34,438 nt of DNA from Bacteroidales bacterium (GCA_017480145.1 JAFVBF010000066.1:1-34438), one strand, 5' to 3'; shown: positions 17,480 through 26,565, counted from the stretch's first letter. The notes: generated by a model from the sequence alone, not told the origin. Made by a program: numbers and translations.

Positions 17480-18349
17480 TTACGCCTGTTTTTGTAGGTT
17501 TTGGATGCACTGTGCCAGCGACAAGGTCCAGTAGGGAATCTTAAGACCAAAAGTCTGTTTGATTTTGCTCTTGTCCAGTACGGAATAGGCTGGACGTATG
17601 ACGGTGGATGGATATTCGCTGCTGAGGCACGGCTGTATGTCGCATTCCGTGTGTCCTGCTTGTCGAGCAATCTCATGAGTGAAGTCAAACCAGCTGCACA
17701 CTCCCTCGTTGCTGTAGTTATAAATGCCTTGGCTACATTCATCAATACCTGCGGACACGATGTGCAAAATGGCTTGCGCCAAGTCGCCAGCGTAAGTCGG
17801 GGTTCCTATTTGGTCGTACACCACTTTGCACGTTTTTTTACTTCCTGTCACGTTCAGCATGGTGCGTACGAAGTTCTTCCCAAATTCGCTGTAGAGCCAC
17901 GAGGTTCGGATGATTAAGTATCGGCAGCCGCTATTGATAATCGCATTCTCTCCCAGCAACTTTGTGCGTCCATAGGCTCCAGTGGGATTGGTGGGCTGCA
18001 TCTCTGTGCAGGGGGTGTTGTTTTTGTTGCCTCCAAAGACATAGTCCGTAGAGATATGTACTAATGTTGCATTGTGTGTGTGGCAAGCCTCGGCAAGTAT
18101 CTTTACCGCTTGGTGATTTACTTTGTCGGCTTGCGACTCCTCTTCCTCGGCTTTGTCCACATTGGTATAAGCCGCACAGTTTATTACTACATCAATATTG
18201 TGGTGGCTTAAAAAAGACTGTACGTCGATGTCGTTGGTAATGTCGAGTGTGTCGATGTCAGTGAAAAAAAAAGCCTCGGAGAAGCGTGCTGATGATAGTT
18301 GTAAATGTGTTCCTAATTGACCGTGGCTTCCTGTGACAAGTATATTCAT
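17480..18349 (-). CDS. rmlD: dTDP-4-dehydrorhamnose reductase
   Basis: 289 residues, short-chain dehydrogenase fold. It performs the last step of dTDP-L-rhamnose synthesis, NAD(P)H-dependent reduction of dTDP-4-dehydro-L-rhamnose. The N-terminal Rossmann motif is NILVTGSHGQLGTHL, the conserved substrate region is VINCAAYTNVDKAEEE, and the catalytic pair is YGRTK (Tyr and Lys about residues 129 and 133), with HISTDYVFGG preceding it. Length is normal. It lies 60 nt downstream of rmlC, and a strong intrinsic terminator fills that gap. Neither rmlA nor rmlB is visible in the window. Confidence 0.93.
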   Translation of the reverse strand: MNILVTGSHGQLGTHLQLSSARFSEAFFFTDIDTLDITNDIDVQSFLSHHNIDVVINCAAYTNVDKAEEEESQADKVNHQAVKILAEACHTHNATLVHISTDYVFGGNKNNTPCTEMQPTNPTGAYGRTKLLGENAIINSGCRYLIIRTSWLYSEFGKNFVRTMLNVTGSKKTCKVVYDQIGTPTYAGDLAQAILHIVSAGIDECSQGIYNYSNEGVCSWFDFTHEIARQAGHTECDIQPCLSSEYPSTVIRPAYSVLDKSKIKQTFGLKIPYWTLSLAQCIQNLQKQA

Positions 18350-18363
18350 GTATTCGATTATCT

Positions 18364-18389
18364 AAAAAAACAACCCCATCAAGGGGTTG
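18364..18389 (-). terminator. Intrinsic terminator between rmlC and rmlD
   Basis: On the minus strand CAACCCC-TTGAT-GGGGTTG is a perfect 7-bp stem followed by seven T. It is a textbook Rho-independent terminator but sits inside a run of same-strand, same-pathway genes. No TAnnTTTG box is seen between it and rmlD, so read-through or antitermination is likely needed for rmlD expression. Confidence 0.8.
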
Positions 18390-18409
18390 CCTTTTATTGT
18401 TGTTGTATC

Positions 18410-18976
18410 TTAAAATGCTTGATAGGAGAAAGGACTTTCAAATCCTTCCAATGGCATATGATTTCGGTCTTTGTCTGAAAGCAGTACATCGGCTACCGGT
18501 ATCTGCCAGTCAATGGACAGCGTAGGGTCGTTCCAAGCTATCGCCCCCTCGTGGTCAGGAGCATAGTAATTGTCACATTTGTATTGAAATATGGCTTCCT
18601 GGCTCAGCACCGCAAAACCATGGGCGAACCCTCTTGGGATAAAGAGTTGTCTATGATTATCTTCGCTTAGTTCTACTGCCACATGGCAACCGTAGGAGGG
18701 GGAACCCTTTCTCAAATCCACTGCCACATCCAGTACGTTCCCTTTTACGACGCGCACCAATTTGCTTTGTGCATATGGCGGCAGTTGAAAATGTAATCCA
18801 CGCAGCACGCCATATCTGGACTTTGATTCATTGTCCTGCACAAAAGTGATGTCAATCCCTGTTAGGGCTTTGAAATCACGGGCATTGAAACTTTCAAAAA
18901 AATAGCCACGAGCGTCGCCAAACAATTTAGGTTCAATGATGAATACCCCTTCAATATCGGTGGCAATGGCTTTCAT
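18410..18976 (-). CDS. rmlC: dTDP-4-dehydrorhamnose 3,5-epimerase
   Basis: 188 residues, cupin fold, homodimer. It converts dTDP-4-dehydro-6-deoxy-D-glucose to dTDP-4-dehydro-L-rhamnose. Family motifs are clear: FGDARGYFFESFN near the N-terminus, LRGLHFQLPPYAQSKLVRV with the catalytic His, NVLDVAVDLRKGSPSYG, IPRGFAHGFAVLS, and YKCDNYYAPDHEGAIAW with the catalytic Tyr. Length is normal for RmlC. It follows wzc by 66 nt on the same strand. Confidence 0.95.
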   Translation of the reverse strand: MKAIATDIEGVFIIEPKLFGDARGYFFESFNARDFKALTGIDITFVQDNESKSRYGVLRGLHFQLPPYAQSKLVRVVKGNVLDVAVDLRKGSPSYGCHVAVELSEDNHRQLFIPRGFAHGFAVLSQEAIFQYKCDNYYAPDHEGAIAWNDPTLSIDWQIPVADVLLSDKDRNHMPLEGFESPFSYQAF

Positions 18977-19042
18977 CTCTTTAGAATTAGAAATAGAACT
19001 AATGCTGGATAGGAATGAATGAAATCCTGTTGCTCTTAAAGA

Positions 19043-21517
19043 CTATCGTTTGTGGTGCTTTTTCTTCTTTTTCTTGCGGTCTTTCTCGTCCTCACCGTAT
19101 CCATACCCATACCCGTAGCCATATCCGTATCCATACCCGTAGCCGTACCCATATCCGTACCCATATCCGTAACCGTATCCATATCCTTTCTTGCGTATGG
19201 GCATATCTGTCAGCACCATCACCATATTCTTGAATTTCTTCTTGTCAGCCAGTTCTTGCACCATGGGAAGCATTCCTTTGGTGGCATGACCTATACGCAT
19301 CACATAGAGCGTCAGATCAACCTCGTTGTTTACGATGGTTGCATCGGCCACAAGCTGTGCTGGCGTGGTATCAATGATGATATAGTCGTACTGAGGCTTC
19401 AGTGCTTTCATTAGGTCTGATAGTTTGCCATTCAGCAGCAATTGTGTTGCGTTAGGTGGAACCTTCTCACAGACCACATAGTCGAGAAACTCTGAGGCAT
19501 CGCTGTGGGTGATGATGGCGTTAGGGTCAGTCTCTTGGCCGAGCAGGTAGTGTATCAGGCCCGTTCGATTATGGCGATCCATGGTCTTGGAGAGGCTGCG
19601 CTTACGGAGGTCCATATCCATCAACAATGTTTTTTTACCCAGATAGGCCAGAGAGAGGGCCAGATTTAGCGCAACAAACGATTTTCCCTCACCAGGAGTG
19701 GTGGAAATGGTCTGCAACACCTTTTGATCCTCTCCAGGCATGAAGAATGGCAGGTTGGCGTGCAGTATACGAAAAGCCTCGGTAACGCCATCTGTGCCTT
19801 CCGGGGTGACAATGATTTCATCATTTTCGCGGTCAGAAGGCTTGCTGGGAATCTCTCCCAGCACAGGAATATTGGTGGCAGACTCTACATCGGCGCGGCT
19901 GCGAATCTTGGTGTTGAAGAAGTTGATGAGAAACATTATGACGGCGGGCAACAGCAGACCTATCAGGCCTCCAGCCAGCAAGAAGATAATCAGCCGTGGA
20001 CCTTTCTTTTGCAGGAATGCACTCTCTACCACTTTTGCATTGGCCACTGTAATGGCCTGATTCATGGCATTTTCTTCTCGTTTGTTGAGTAGGTATAAAT
20101 ATAATTCCTCTTTGATTTTCTGCTGACGAGCCACCTCGGTTACGGCTTTGGTCTGCGTTGGCATGTTTGTGATTTGCTGGCGTGTTTTGCGCTCTTTTGA
20201 CTGTGCATTGTCCAGTCGTATCTTAGTGGAGTTAATGAGGTTGTCGATGGAGGTTGAGATGGCGTTATGTGTTACCTGTAACTCTCTCTGGGTATTTTTC
20301 AGTTGAGGATTGTTGATGCCGGCACTGGTCACGAGTTTCTGGTAGCTCAGCATTTGGCGATTGTAGGTGGCAATCATCGACTGGATGCCTGCATCGGATA
20401 ATGCTACGTTGGCGGGAATCAACTCTTGGTCGTTGGCTGGGTTGTCAATATACTCTTTGATGTAGTTGGCCAATGTTAGTTCTGTCTCCAAGGCGACTAC
20501 CTCTTCGTTGTATTTAGTTCCAGTTTGTAGCAGTGTTCCTGATGCGGTGGCCAAATCGGGCAGTTGAGCTCCTTTTTGGAGTTGCTCCACTTGACTGTCC
20601 ACATCGCGCAGCTCTCCGGAGATTAAGTTGATACGGTCTGAGATGAACTCCTCGGTCTTCTGAGCCACCTGATTCTTGTCGTTCACCACATCATTATTGT
20701 AAGCCAAAATCAAAGTGTCAATCAGTTCGGCACACCTCTGTTGGTTTTGGTCGCTGTAGCCTATCAGGATAATGGATGCCAGTTTGTCGGCACGGTTCAC
20801 AGTTAAGGATTTCAGTATGTTGCGAGCTGTCACCACGGCGGGTTGTTCGGACAAGACAAAGGTCGAGCCGATGCACTCATTATCGAAATAGGAAGTTTTG
20901 TCAATAGAAAACGACTCATTATCGGATATAGAGATGGTCTGGTTGTAGTAGGCCGTCCCTTTCATCTTGTACTTTTCCCCATTCAGGGAGGTAATGCGGT
21001 AGTCGTATTGCTCGTTACTCCGAGGTGTCACCCTCACGGCCATACCAGCCTCATTGTTCGTTATGTCTCGATTATAGAACGAAAGACGTAATGGGTAATT
21101 CTTATAATAGGTCTCCTTATGGAATAGATCATCTCGTTGGCAAGTGTTGTTCAACTCCAGTTGGTTTACCACGTTTACCATTAGAGGTGATGATTTTAGC
21201 AGGTAAATCTCATTCTCAATGGATGTTGTTCCACTTGTCATCCCCATTTGGGAGAACATGGCCTCCATGCCTTGTGTCGCACTGTTTTTTTTCACGTCAT
21301 CGCGAAGCAAAATGCTGGCTTGCTGGGTGTATTCCTTTGGACGTGACTTAAAAATAAGCATAGTGATGACCAAACACACCACAACCGACACGGTGAACCA
21401 CATCCAGTTGTTGATGACGATGAATAAGATGTCGCGTATCGAGATGCTTTTTTCTTCCTCCGTTCCATTGGGCTGGGTTGGATTGACGGGGATGTTTTCT
21501 CTGATAGTATTTTCCAT
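19043..21517 (-). CDS. Wzc-like polysaccharide copolymerase / BY-kinase with Gly-Tyr tail
   Basis: 824 residues, inner membrane. A Wzz chain-length domain (about 20-115) follows the first membrane helix (WFTVSVVVCLVITMLIF). A long periplasmic coiled-coil region (about 270-500) contains the GNVR-type segment and ends in a second helix (LIIFLLAGGLIGLLLPAVIMF). The cytoplasmic kinase domain has Walker A TTPGEGKSFVALNLA (about 603-617), A' LLMDMDLRKRS and Walker B YDYIIIDTTPAQ (about 705-716). In Wzc/CapB kinases the C-terminal Tyr cluster is autophosphorylated to control export and polymerisation. Here that cluster is replaced by 15 consecutive Gly-Tyr dipeptides (about 778-808), then a Lys/His tail. 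Adjacent wza-like and rhamnose genes agree with an exopolysaccharide export role. Confidence 0.92.
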   Translation of the reverse strand: MENTIRENIPVNPTQPNGTEEEKSISIRDILFIVINNWMWFTVSVVVCLVITMLIFKSRPKEYTQQASILLRDDVKKNSATQGMEAMFSQMGMTSGTTSIENEIYLLKSSPLMVNVVNQLELNNTCQRDDLFHKETYYKNYPLRLSFYNRDITNNEAGMAVRVTPRSNEQYDYRITSLNGEKYKMKGTAYYNQTISISDNESFSIDKTSYFDNECIGSTFVLSEQPAVVTARNILKSLTVNRADKLASIILIGYSDQNQQRCAELIDTLILAYNNDVVNDKNQVAQKTEEFISDRINLISGELRDVDSQVEQLQKGAQLPDLATASGTLLQTGTKYNEEVVALETELTLANYIKEYIDNPANDQELIPANVALSDAGIQSMIATYNRQMLSYQKLVTSAGINNPQLKNTQRELQVTHNAISTSIDNLINSTKIRLDNAQSKERKTRQQITNMPTQTKAVTEVARQQKIKEELYLYLLNKREENAMNQAITVANAKVVESAFLQKKGPRLIIFLLAGGLIGLLLPAVIMFLINFFNTKIRSRADVESATNIPVLGEIPSKPSDRENDEIIVTPEGTDGVTEAFRILHANLPFFMPGEDQKVLQTISTTPGEGKSFVALNLALSLAYLGKKTLLMDMDLRKRSLSKTMDRHNRTGLIHYLLGQETDPNAIITHSDASEFLDYVVCEKVPPNATQLLLNGKLSDLMKALKPQYDYIIIDTTPAQLVADATIVNNEVDLTLYVMRIGHATKGMLPMVQELADKKKFKNMVMVLTDMPIRKKGYGYGYGYGYGYGYGYGYGYGYGYGYGYGYGEDEKDRKKKKKKHHKR
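19094..19186 (-). repeat. Tandem Gly-Tyr codon repeat in the kinase tail
   Basis: Thirty-one codons encode (GY)15-G. The array is a run of 6-nt units, but all four Gly codons and both Tyr codons are used, so neighbouring units are rarely identical. That argues for selection on the peptide over recent simple slippage. Confidence 0.95.
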
Positions 21518-21582
21518 GGTCTAAATGAAGTCTGTAGGAAGGGGTTTGTAATGAAGCGGTAATCGGCTATGCCAATTGAGGA

Positions 21583-22416
21583 CTATTTGTTATAGTAGTA
21601 TTTTGCCAGTATCAATTGGTAAACGACGGTCGAAAGCACAGAAATGATGCTCACTGCACTTGACACGTAGGTCATAGTCATGGGGTCACGCTCGGCATTC
21701 TTCTTTTTTCTCATGTTCGGCTCAACATACACCACATCGTTTTGATGCAGGTAGTAGTAGGGTGACTGGAAAATATCCTTTGAGGAGAGGTCTACTTCGC
21801 CAATCGTGCGTACTCCGTTCTCTTCTCGGATAATCGTCACGTTCTGCCGCTGTCCGTAAATTGTCAAGTCTCCCACGCGGCTCAGTGCTTCGAAAATCGT
21901 GATGCGTTCGCCATCAACCACGATTTGCCCAGGTCTTGCCACATCGCCCAGGATGCACACTTTGAAATTCATCAATTTCACTGTCACTACGGGATTCGTC
22001 AGATGCCCTTCATCAATAAGGCGTTTCTTAATCATGTCGGCCAGTTGGTGGTGTGTCAGCCCTTGTATGCTTAGTTCGCCTAACACGGGGAATGTAATGG
22101 ATCCACTCTGGTTCACAAGATATCCCTGTACTTTCACGGCCCCGTTTGTCGAATTAAGCACGGCCCCGTCTTTCACTGCCACCTTGTTGGTCTCCTGGTT
22201 AAACGGGATGGCTGCTCCAGCCTCCTCGCTTTCGACGTAGATGTACAGTTGGTCATTGGGCTGTATTCCGTTTGAGAAAGTTCCCGAAAGCCCTTCTTTT
22301 GCATCGCGGGGCGCATCATGGATATAGGCAATCTCTTCGGCACTTTCACAGGCGGAAAAGAAGTACAGCGTGGCAGCTGCCAAAGTGCAAAATAGTCCTA
22401 ATCTCTTCAATCGCAT
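21583..22416 (-). CDS. Wza-like outer-membrane polysaccharide export lipoprotein
   Basis: 277 residues. The signal peptide ends with lipobox FFSAC (Cys 23), so it is probably an outer-membrane lipoprotein. Poly_export domain about 45-140 (DQLYIYVESEE, GSITFPVLGELSIQGLT, VVTVKLMNFKVCILGDV) is followed by an SLBB domain about 145-225 (PGQIVVDGERITIFEALSRVG, NDVVYVEPN). A final hydrophobic helix (VSSAVSIISVLSTVVYQLIL) ends the protein. The Wza family forms the ring-shaped outer-membrane channel that couples to Wzc. It is the first gene of the operon, 65 nt before wzc. It is shorter than E. coli Wza because it has a single SLBB domain. Confidence 0.92.
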   Translation of the reverse strand: MRLKRLGLFCTLAAATLYFFSACESAEEIAYIHDAPRDAKEGLSGTFSNGIQPNDQLYIYVESEEAGAAIPFNQETNKVAVKDGAVLNSTNGAVKVQGYLVNQSGSITFPVLGELSIQGLTHHQLADMIKKRLIDEGHLTNPVVTVKLMNFKVCILGDVARPGQIVVDGERITIFEALSRVGDLTIYGQRQNVTIIREENGVRTIGEVDLSSKDIFQSPYYYLHQNDVVYVEPNMRKKKNAERDPMTMTYVSSAVSIISVLSTVVYQLILAKYYYNK

Positions 22417-22502
22417 ATCGTAATTTGTCTAATGTCTGTTCTTGGCGTGCATCCTGTTGCACATCAAAACGTTATCTGCTTATATGCAGAAGAATCAAAT
22501 TG

Positions 22503-22510
22503 CAAAGATA
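22503..22510 (-). promoter_or_regulatory. Candidate -7 box for the polysaccharide operon
   Basis: TATCTTTG on the minus strand matches TAnnTTTG, 86 nt before the wza-like ATG. The nearest TTTG upstream is about 31 nt away, so the -33 element is poor. Confidence 0.45.
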
Positions 22511-22571
22511 AGTAAATTTTTAAAAATGAGGAACTCTCGGTCAAACTCCTGTCCGAACTCTGAAAAAATAA

Positions 22572-22579
22572 TACCTTTG
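22572..22579 (+). promoter_or_regulatory. Candidate -7 box for the nucleotidyltransferase gene
   Basis: TACCTTTG matches TAnnTTTG and lies 22 nt before the ATG, which would give a leader of only about 15 nt. No clear -33 element. Confidence 0.45.
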
Positions 22580-22601
22580 CATCGACAAAATAAGCACAGA
22601 T

Positions 22602-23336
22602 ATGGAAGCATTACTCCTTGCCGCTGGATTGGGTACCCGCCTCCGACCACTGACCAATGACCGACCCAAAGCGCTGGTGGAAGTCAATGGCAAAACTATG
22701 CTGGAAATCAATATTGAGAATCTTGTTCGGCATGGGGTGGAACACATCGTTGTTAATGTCCATCATTTTGCATCTCAGATTGTGGACTTTCTTGCTTCTC
22801 GCAGATGTCCTGTCCACATCAGCATTTCCGACGAAACTCAATTGTTGCTTGACACGGGGGGAGCTATCGCTAAGGCTGCAACGCTCTTTCGCACGCCAGG
22901 GCCCTATTTGATTCACAATGTTGATGTCCTTTCACGGATTCCGTTATCATGCCTTCCTGATTATCAGAGTGAAATACAGTCTGAGGCGTTGCTGGCAGTC
23001 AGCCGTCGTGCCACTTCGCGCCAGCTCCTTTTCAATGCCCAAGGTGGTCTTGTGGGTTGGCATAATCGCTCTACGGGCGAGTTTCTATGGGGGGCGGAAC
23101 CTTGTCAGCAATACAATGAACAGGCCTTTAGTGGTATCGCCCTTTTGGGACAGTCAATGTTGCGGTTTTTGTCTTCTCGCCAGGGGTCATTTCCGGTCAT
23201 ACCTGCTTATCTGGAAGCTTCCAAAAGATATAAAATCAGTGCCTTTAGTCACGATTCTGAAGATTGGATGGATGTTGGCAAGCCCGAGGCACTGGTACCT
23301 GCTTCAGACTTCCTTCGTCAGACCCATTTACCTTGA
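22602..23336 (+). CDS. Sugar-phosphate nucleotidyltransferase (MurU/RfbA-like)
   Basis: 244 residues, NTP_transferase fold. The N-terminus LLAAGLGTRLRPLTNDRPKAL is the signature that binds the nucleotide phosphates (G-x-G-T-R-x-R-P, Lys of RPKAL). VNGKTMLEINIENL, LLLDTGGAIAKA and a later NVDVLS (metal-binding Asp) follow. The family makes NDP-sugars from sugar-1-phosphates. The short length (244) is closer to MurNAc-1-P uridylyltransferase (MurU) or HddC-type enzymes than to RfbA (about 290) or ManC. The usual MurU partner kinase is not adjacent, so the sugar is undetermined. It is divergent from the wza-like gene and might serve polysaccharide or peptidoglycan recycling. Confidence 0.82.
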   Translation: MEALLLAAGLGTRLRPLTNDRPKALVEVNGKTMLEINIENLVRHGVEHIVVNVHHFASQIVDFLASRRCPVHISISDETQLLLDTGGAIAKAATLFRTPGPYLIHNVDVLSRIPLSCLPDYQSEIQSEALLAVSRRATSRQLLFNAQGGLVGWHNRSTGEFLWGAEPCQQYNEQAFSGIALLGQSMLRFLSSRQGSFPVIPAYLEASKRYKISAFSHDSEDWMDVGKPEALVPASDFLRQTHLP

Positions 23337-23493
23337 TTTTCAGGTGTCTTTCGTAGAACAAAACGTGATAATGGCAAAAGTATGAATCGTGATTTGTTAA
23401 ATGGCGTATTCCTAATGGTTTGCATTTAGAAGGCCTCATTCGTGATACAAATCCTGTTCCGGTTCTACCTACGTATTAATAAAACACTGACCC

Positions 23494-26298
23494 ATGAAAT
23501 CTTTTCTTGCTGAAGTTGCTGCCCGTATTTATTCAGAACACCCAGACAACATGGATCGTGTGGCGGTCGTTTTCAATAATAGGCGTCCTGGACTTTTCCT
23601 TAGTCGTCAGCTGTTGTCACTTTCCAGTCGTCCTTTCTTTTTGCCGTGCATGATGGGCATGGATGACATCGTATCTCGACTTAGTGGCCTTGCCATTATT
23701 CCTGCCGAATTTCTTCTTTTTGAACTCTACGATATTCATCGTCAGTTGGCTAATGGCAATCATAAATACGATAGTTTTGAGGATTTTATTTCGTTTGGGG
23801 AGTTGATGCTTCGCGATTTCTCTGAAATTGACCTCTATTTGGTTGATGCTGAACGCATCTTTGCTAATCTTCATGAACTCAAGTCTATAGGAGAATGGGA
23901 TGTTTCTTCTCCCAGTCTAACGCCCATCCAGCAACAGTATCTTGCTTTCTATCGTTCTCTTTATCGCTACTATTCGCAACTCCGAGAGCGACTCCGTGCC
24001 AGCGGTCAGGCTTATAGCGGTATGGCCTACAGGGAGGCGTCTGAGCATGTTGTGTCTCGGCTATCCGAAATACCCTATGAATTTGTTTATTTTGTGGGGT
24101 TCAATGCCTTGTCTCTCAGTGAGCAATCGATTATTTCTGCATTCGTTAAGGAAGGGCGTGGTGCCCTCATTACAGATGGTGATGCTTACTATTTTGACGA
24201 TTCCCGACAGGAGGCAGGTCAGTTCTTACGTCGTCAGGCAGAGCGATTCCCCGTACCGGAAGGCTACCCAGATCATTTTGGACTCCAAACCAAGAAAATA
24301 ACACTGGTGAGTTGTCCGGAAAATATTCTTCAAACGAGTTATGCGGCGGAGCGTCTTATTGATTTTGCTCATCAGGGACATTCGGATTTTGACCAGACAG
24401 CTGTTGTACTGGCTGACGAGAAGTTGCTCATACCTATGTTGAACGCTATCCCGGATGAGATTCCCACAGTGAATGTCACACTTGGGTTCCCATTTTGCTA
24501 TAGTGTTGTCAATTCGTTGGTTATTAGTATTCTGAATCTTCATCTGCATGGTCGTGACGGACGCTTTTATCATGGTGACGTGGCAGATATACTTTCTGAC
24601 CATCTTCTCATGCCCCTCATAGGCGGGGCGTTTACTCCTTCGAAACTTTCCGAGGCCTTTGAATCTGTTCATGCTGTTTATGCGTCATGGAAGGAGTTTG
24701 CAGAGTTGCTGCGTCCTATGGGTATGGATACAGATTCCATTGCCTTCCTTTTTGATGCTGAAGCTGCTCATCCTGATGGGATGCTTCTTTTGTGGAGCCG
24801 TTGTATTCAGCAGTTAAGGCAACAAGGCCAGCTCCAAAAGAATCCGAAAGAATATGCTGCGCTTGTCTGTTGGCAAGAACTCACTGATTACTTCCTTCAG
24901 CTCCAGCAGCAATATCATTGCCTTGAGACGCTTAGCGTACTCTACAAATTCTATGGACGGATTGCCAAACGCCATAATGTCTCCTTTATCGGCGAGCCGT
25001 TGGCGGGACTTCAGCTTTTGGGAATGCTTGAAACCAGAAACTTGGACTTCCGCAGTGTCATCCTCTTGTCGGTCAATGAAGGGATTCTCCCCGCAGGAAG
25101 AAATTCTAATACGCTGATTCCATATGGGTTGAAGACGATGTATGGTATTCCGACCTATCGAGATAAGGATGCGGTTTATGCCAATCATTTCTATAGTCTT
25201 TTGCAGCGGGCCGAAGAAGTTGATTTGGTTTTCAGTACCGATGCTGATGCAATGGGGAAAGGAGAACCCAGTCGATTTCTCCTGCAAGTACGCGAAGAGT
25301 TGGCTTCTCGTTATCCGAATATAGTTGTCCAAGAAAAAGTCATTGTTGCTGAGCATACAGCCTATATTCATAACTATGATGTTGCCGTTGCAAAGAATCC
25401 TGATGTCATGCGACGGTTAAATCTCCTTGCTGATCGAGGCTTTTCGCCTTCCGCTCTTAATTTGTACCGTCATTGTCCCCTTAATTATTACTACAGGTAT
25501 GTCTTGGGAATCACTGAGATAGATTCTTTCGCGGAGGAGGTGGATGCATCTGAGTTAGGAACATGCGTGCATGATATTCTTATGGACATTTACCTGTCGG
25601 CAAAAGGACGTTATTTGTCTGCTAAAGAACTCCTTGCGGCGAGGGTAGAAATAGAATCCCGTGTACAGGACTGGTTTGTCCGCAAAGTTGGAAGAGATGC
25701 TTCGTCCACAGGGCGCAACTATCTCTCGGCTCAGGTTGCTATATCCCAATTGCGACGTTTTCTCGGTTATGAGATAAATAGCATAGAATCAGGTAATAGT
25801 TTGAAGGTAGAATCAGTCGAACACGGCATGACACATCCGCTTGTCATAAATGTTGGCGGGCAATCGGTCACAGTCAATATAATAGGTCAGGCCGACAGGA
25901 TAGATAGGGAGAATGGAATCATTCGAATTGCTGATTATAAAACCGGTGCTGTGACAATGAGTGAGGTCTCAATGTCTGAGCGCAAAACGGAATTTCCTGA
26001 TAAATGGTTTCAGGTGATGACCTACGCTTGGCTTTATAATGAAAATGATCATCCTACCCATCCATTTAGGGCTGGCATTATCCCACTGCGTTCAAATACT
26101 CCTGATTTTATGCCTGTTTCATGGGACGGGGATGAGAATATTTCTGTCGAGATGTTGTCGGATTTTGAAGATGTACTCAGATCTTGTGTCACGTCCCTCA
26201 TGGATCCTTGTCTGCCATTTCATCCTATCGCTACTCCAAAATCTAACGACTGTTTTTACTGCCAGATGAAGTCATTCTGTAGCCTGAAGAGGGGATAG
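23494..26298 (+). CDS. AddB-like PD-(D/E)XK nuclease
   Basis: 934 residues. The N-terminal two thirds resemble the inactivated helicase portion of AddB/RecB-family subunits (AVVFNNRRPGLFLSRQL start, FVGFNALSLSE, VILLSVNEGILPAG about 526-539). A C-terminal nuclease domain has LYRHCPLNYYYRYVLG (about 655-670), ELGTCVHDILMDIY and the catalytic IIRIADYKTG (about 808-817, Asp and Lys). Four cysteines (YRHCP and CFYCQMKSFC) match the iron-sulfur staple of AddB. The family processes double-strand breaks for recombination together with an AddA helicase-nuclease. No AddA-like gene is in the window. The gap before it (157 bp) shows no clear promoter. Confidence 0.85.
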   Translation: MKSFLAEVAARIYSEHPDNMDRVAVVFNNRRPGLFLSRQLLSLSSRPFFLPCMMGMDDIVSRLSGLAIIPAEFLLFELYDIHRQLANGNHKYDSFEDFISFGELMLRDFSEIDLYLVDAERIFANLHELKSIGEWDVSSPSLTPIQQQYLAFYRSLYRYYSQLRERLRASGQAYSGMAYREASEHVVSRLSEIPYEFVYFVGFNALSLSEQSIISAFVKEGRGALITDGDAYYFDDSRQEAGQFLRRQAERFPVPEGYPDHFGLQTKKITLVSCPENILQTSYAAERLIDFAHQGHSDFDQTAVVLADEKLLIPMLNAIPDEIPTVNVTLGFPFCYSVVNSLVISILNLHLHGRDGRFYHGDVADILSDHLLMPLIGGAFTPSKLSEAFESVHAVYASWKEFAELLRPMGMDTDSIAFLFDAEAAHPDGMLLLWSRCIQQLRQQGQLQKNPKEYAALVCWQELTDYFLQLQQQYHCLETLSVLYKFYGRIAKRHNVSFIGEPLAGLQLLGMLETRNLDFRSVILLSVNEGILPAGRNSNTLIPYGLKTMYGIPTYRDKDAVYANHFYSLLQRAEEVDLVFSTDADAMGKGEPSRFLLQVREELASRYPNIVVQEKVIVAEHTAYIHNYDVAVAKNPDVMRRLNLLADRGFSPSALNLYRHCPLNYYYRYVLGITEIDSFAEEVDASELGTCVHDILMDIYLSAKGRYLSAKELLAARVEIESRVQDWFVRKVGRDASSTGRNYLSAQVAISQLRRFLGYEINSIESGNSLKVESVEHGMTHPLVINVGGQSVTVNIIGQADRIDRENGIIRIADYKTGAVTMSEVSMSERKTEFPDKWFQVMTYAWLYNENDHPTHPFRAGIIPLRSNTPDFMPVSWDGDENISVEMLSDFEDVLRSCVTSLMDPCLPFHPIATPKSNDCFYCQMKSFCSLKRG

Positions 26299-26414
26299 TC
26301 TTTCGCCTTCAGTGTGTCGGTTGAAATCCGTCTTGATGTTGTCCTGCCACATGTAACTGATAAAACTTGAATGGGAAACAAATTTGGGGATGGACTTCAT
26401 TCAAAAAAAAAACG

Positions 26415-26422
26415 TACATTTG
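26415..26422 (+). promoter_or_regulatory. Candidate -7 box for the OmpA/TPR lipoprotein gene
   Basis: TACATTTG matches TAnnTTTG, about 143 nt before the chosen ATG. It sits just after a run of ten A. The -33 element is not convincing. Confidence 0.4.
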
Positions 26423-26565
26423 CAAATTCATTATGCTATATGTGTCTGTTTCGGTTTTATGTATCCGCATAGGCATGGTGCATAGAATGAGGATGATAAT
26501 GTCCATTGCGTAAAGTAAAACACAGATTCCGGAGTCGTCTGGAGCGAAAAATACAGAGTCTTTTT

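Noticed and set aside
19015..19233. Plus-strand frame rich in His/Arg/Thr over the kinase tail
   Set aside because: It is the antisense of the Gly-Tyr codon repeat, with no independent start context or family.
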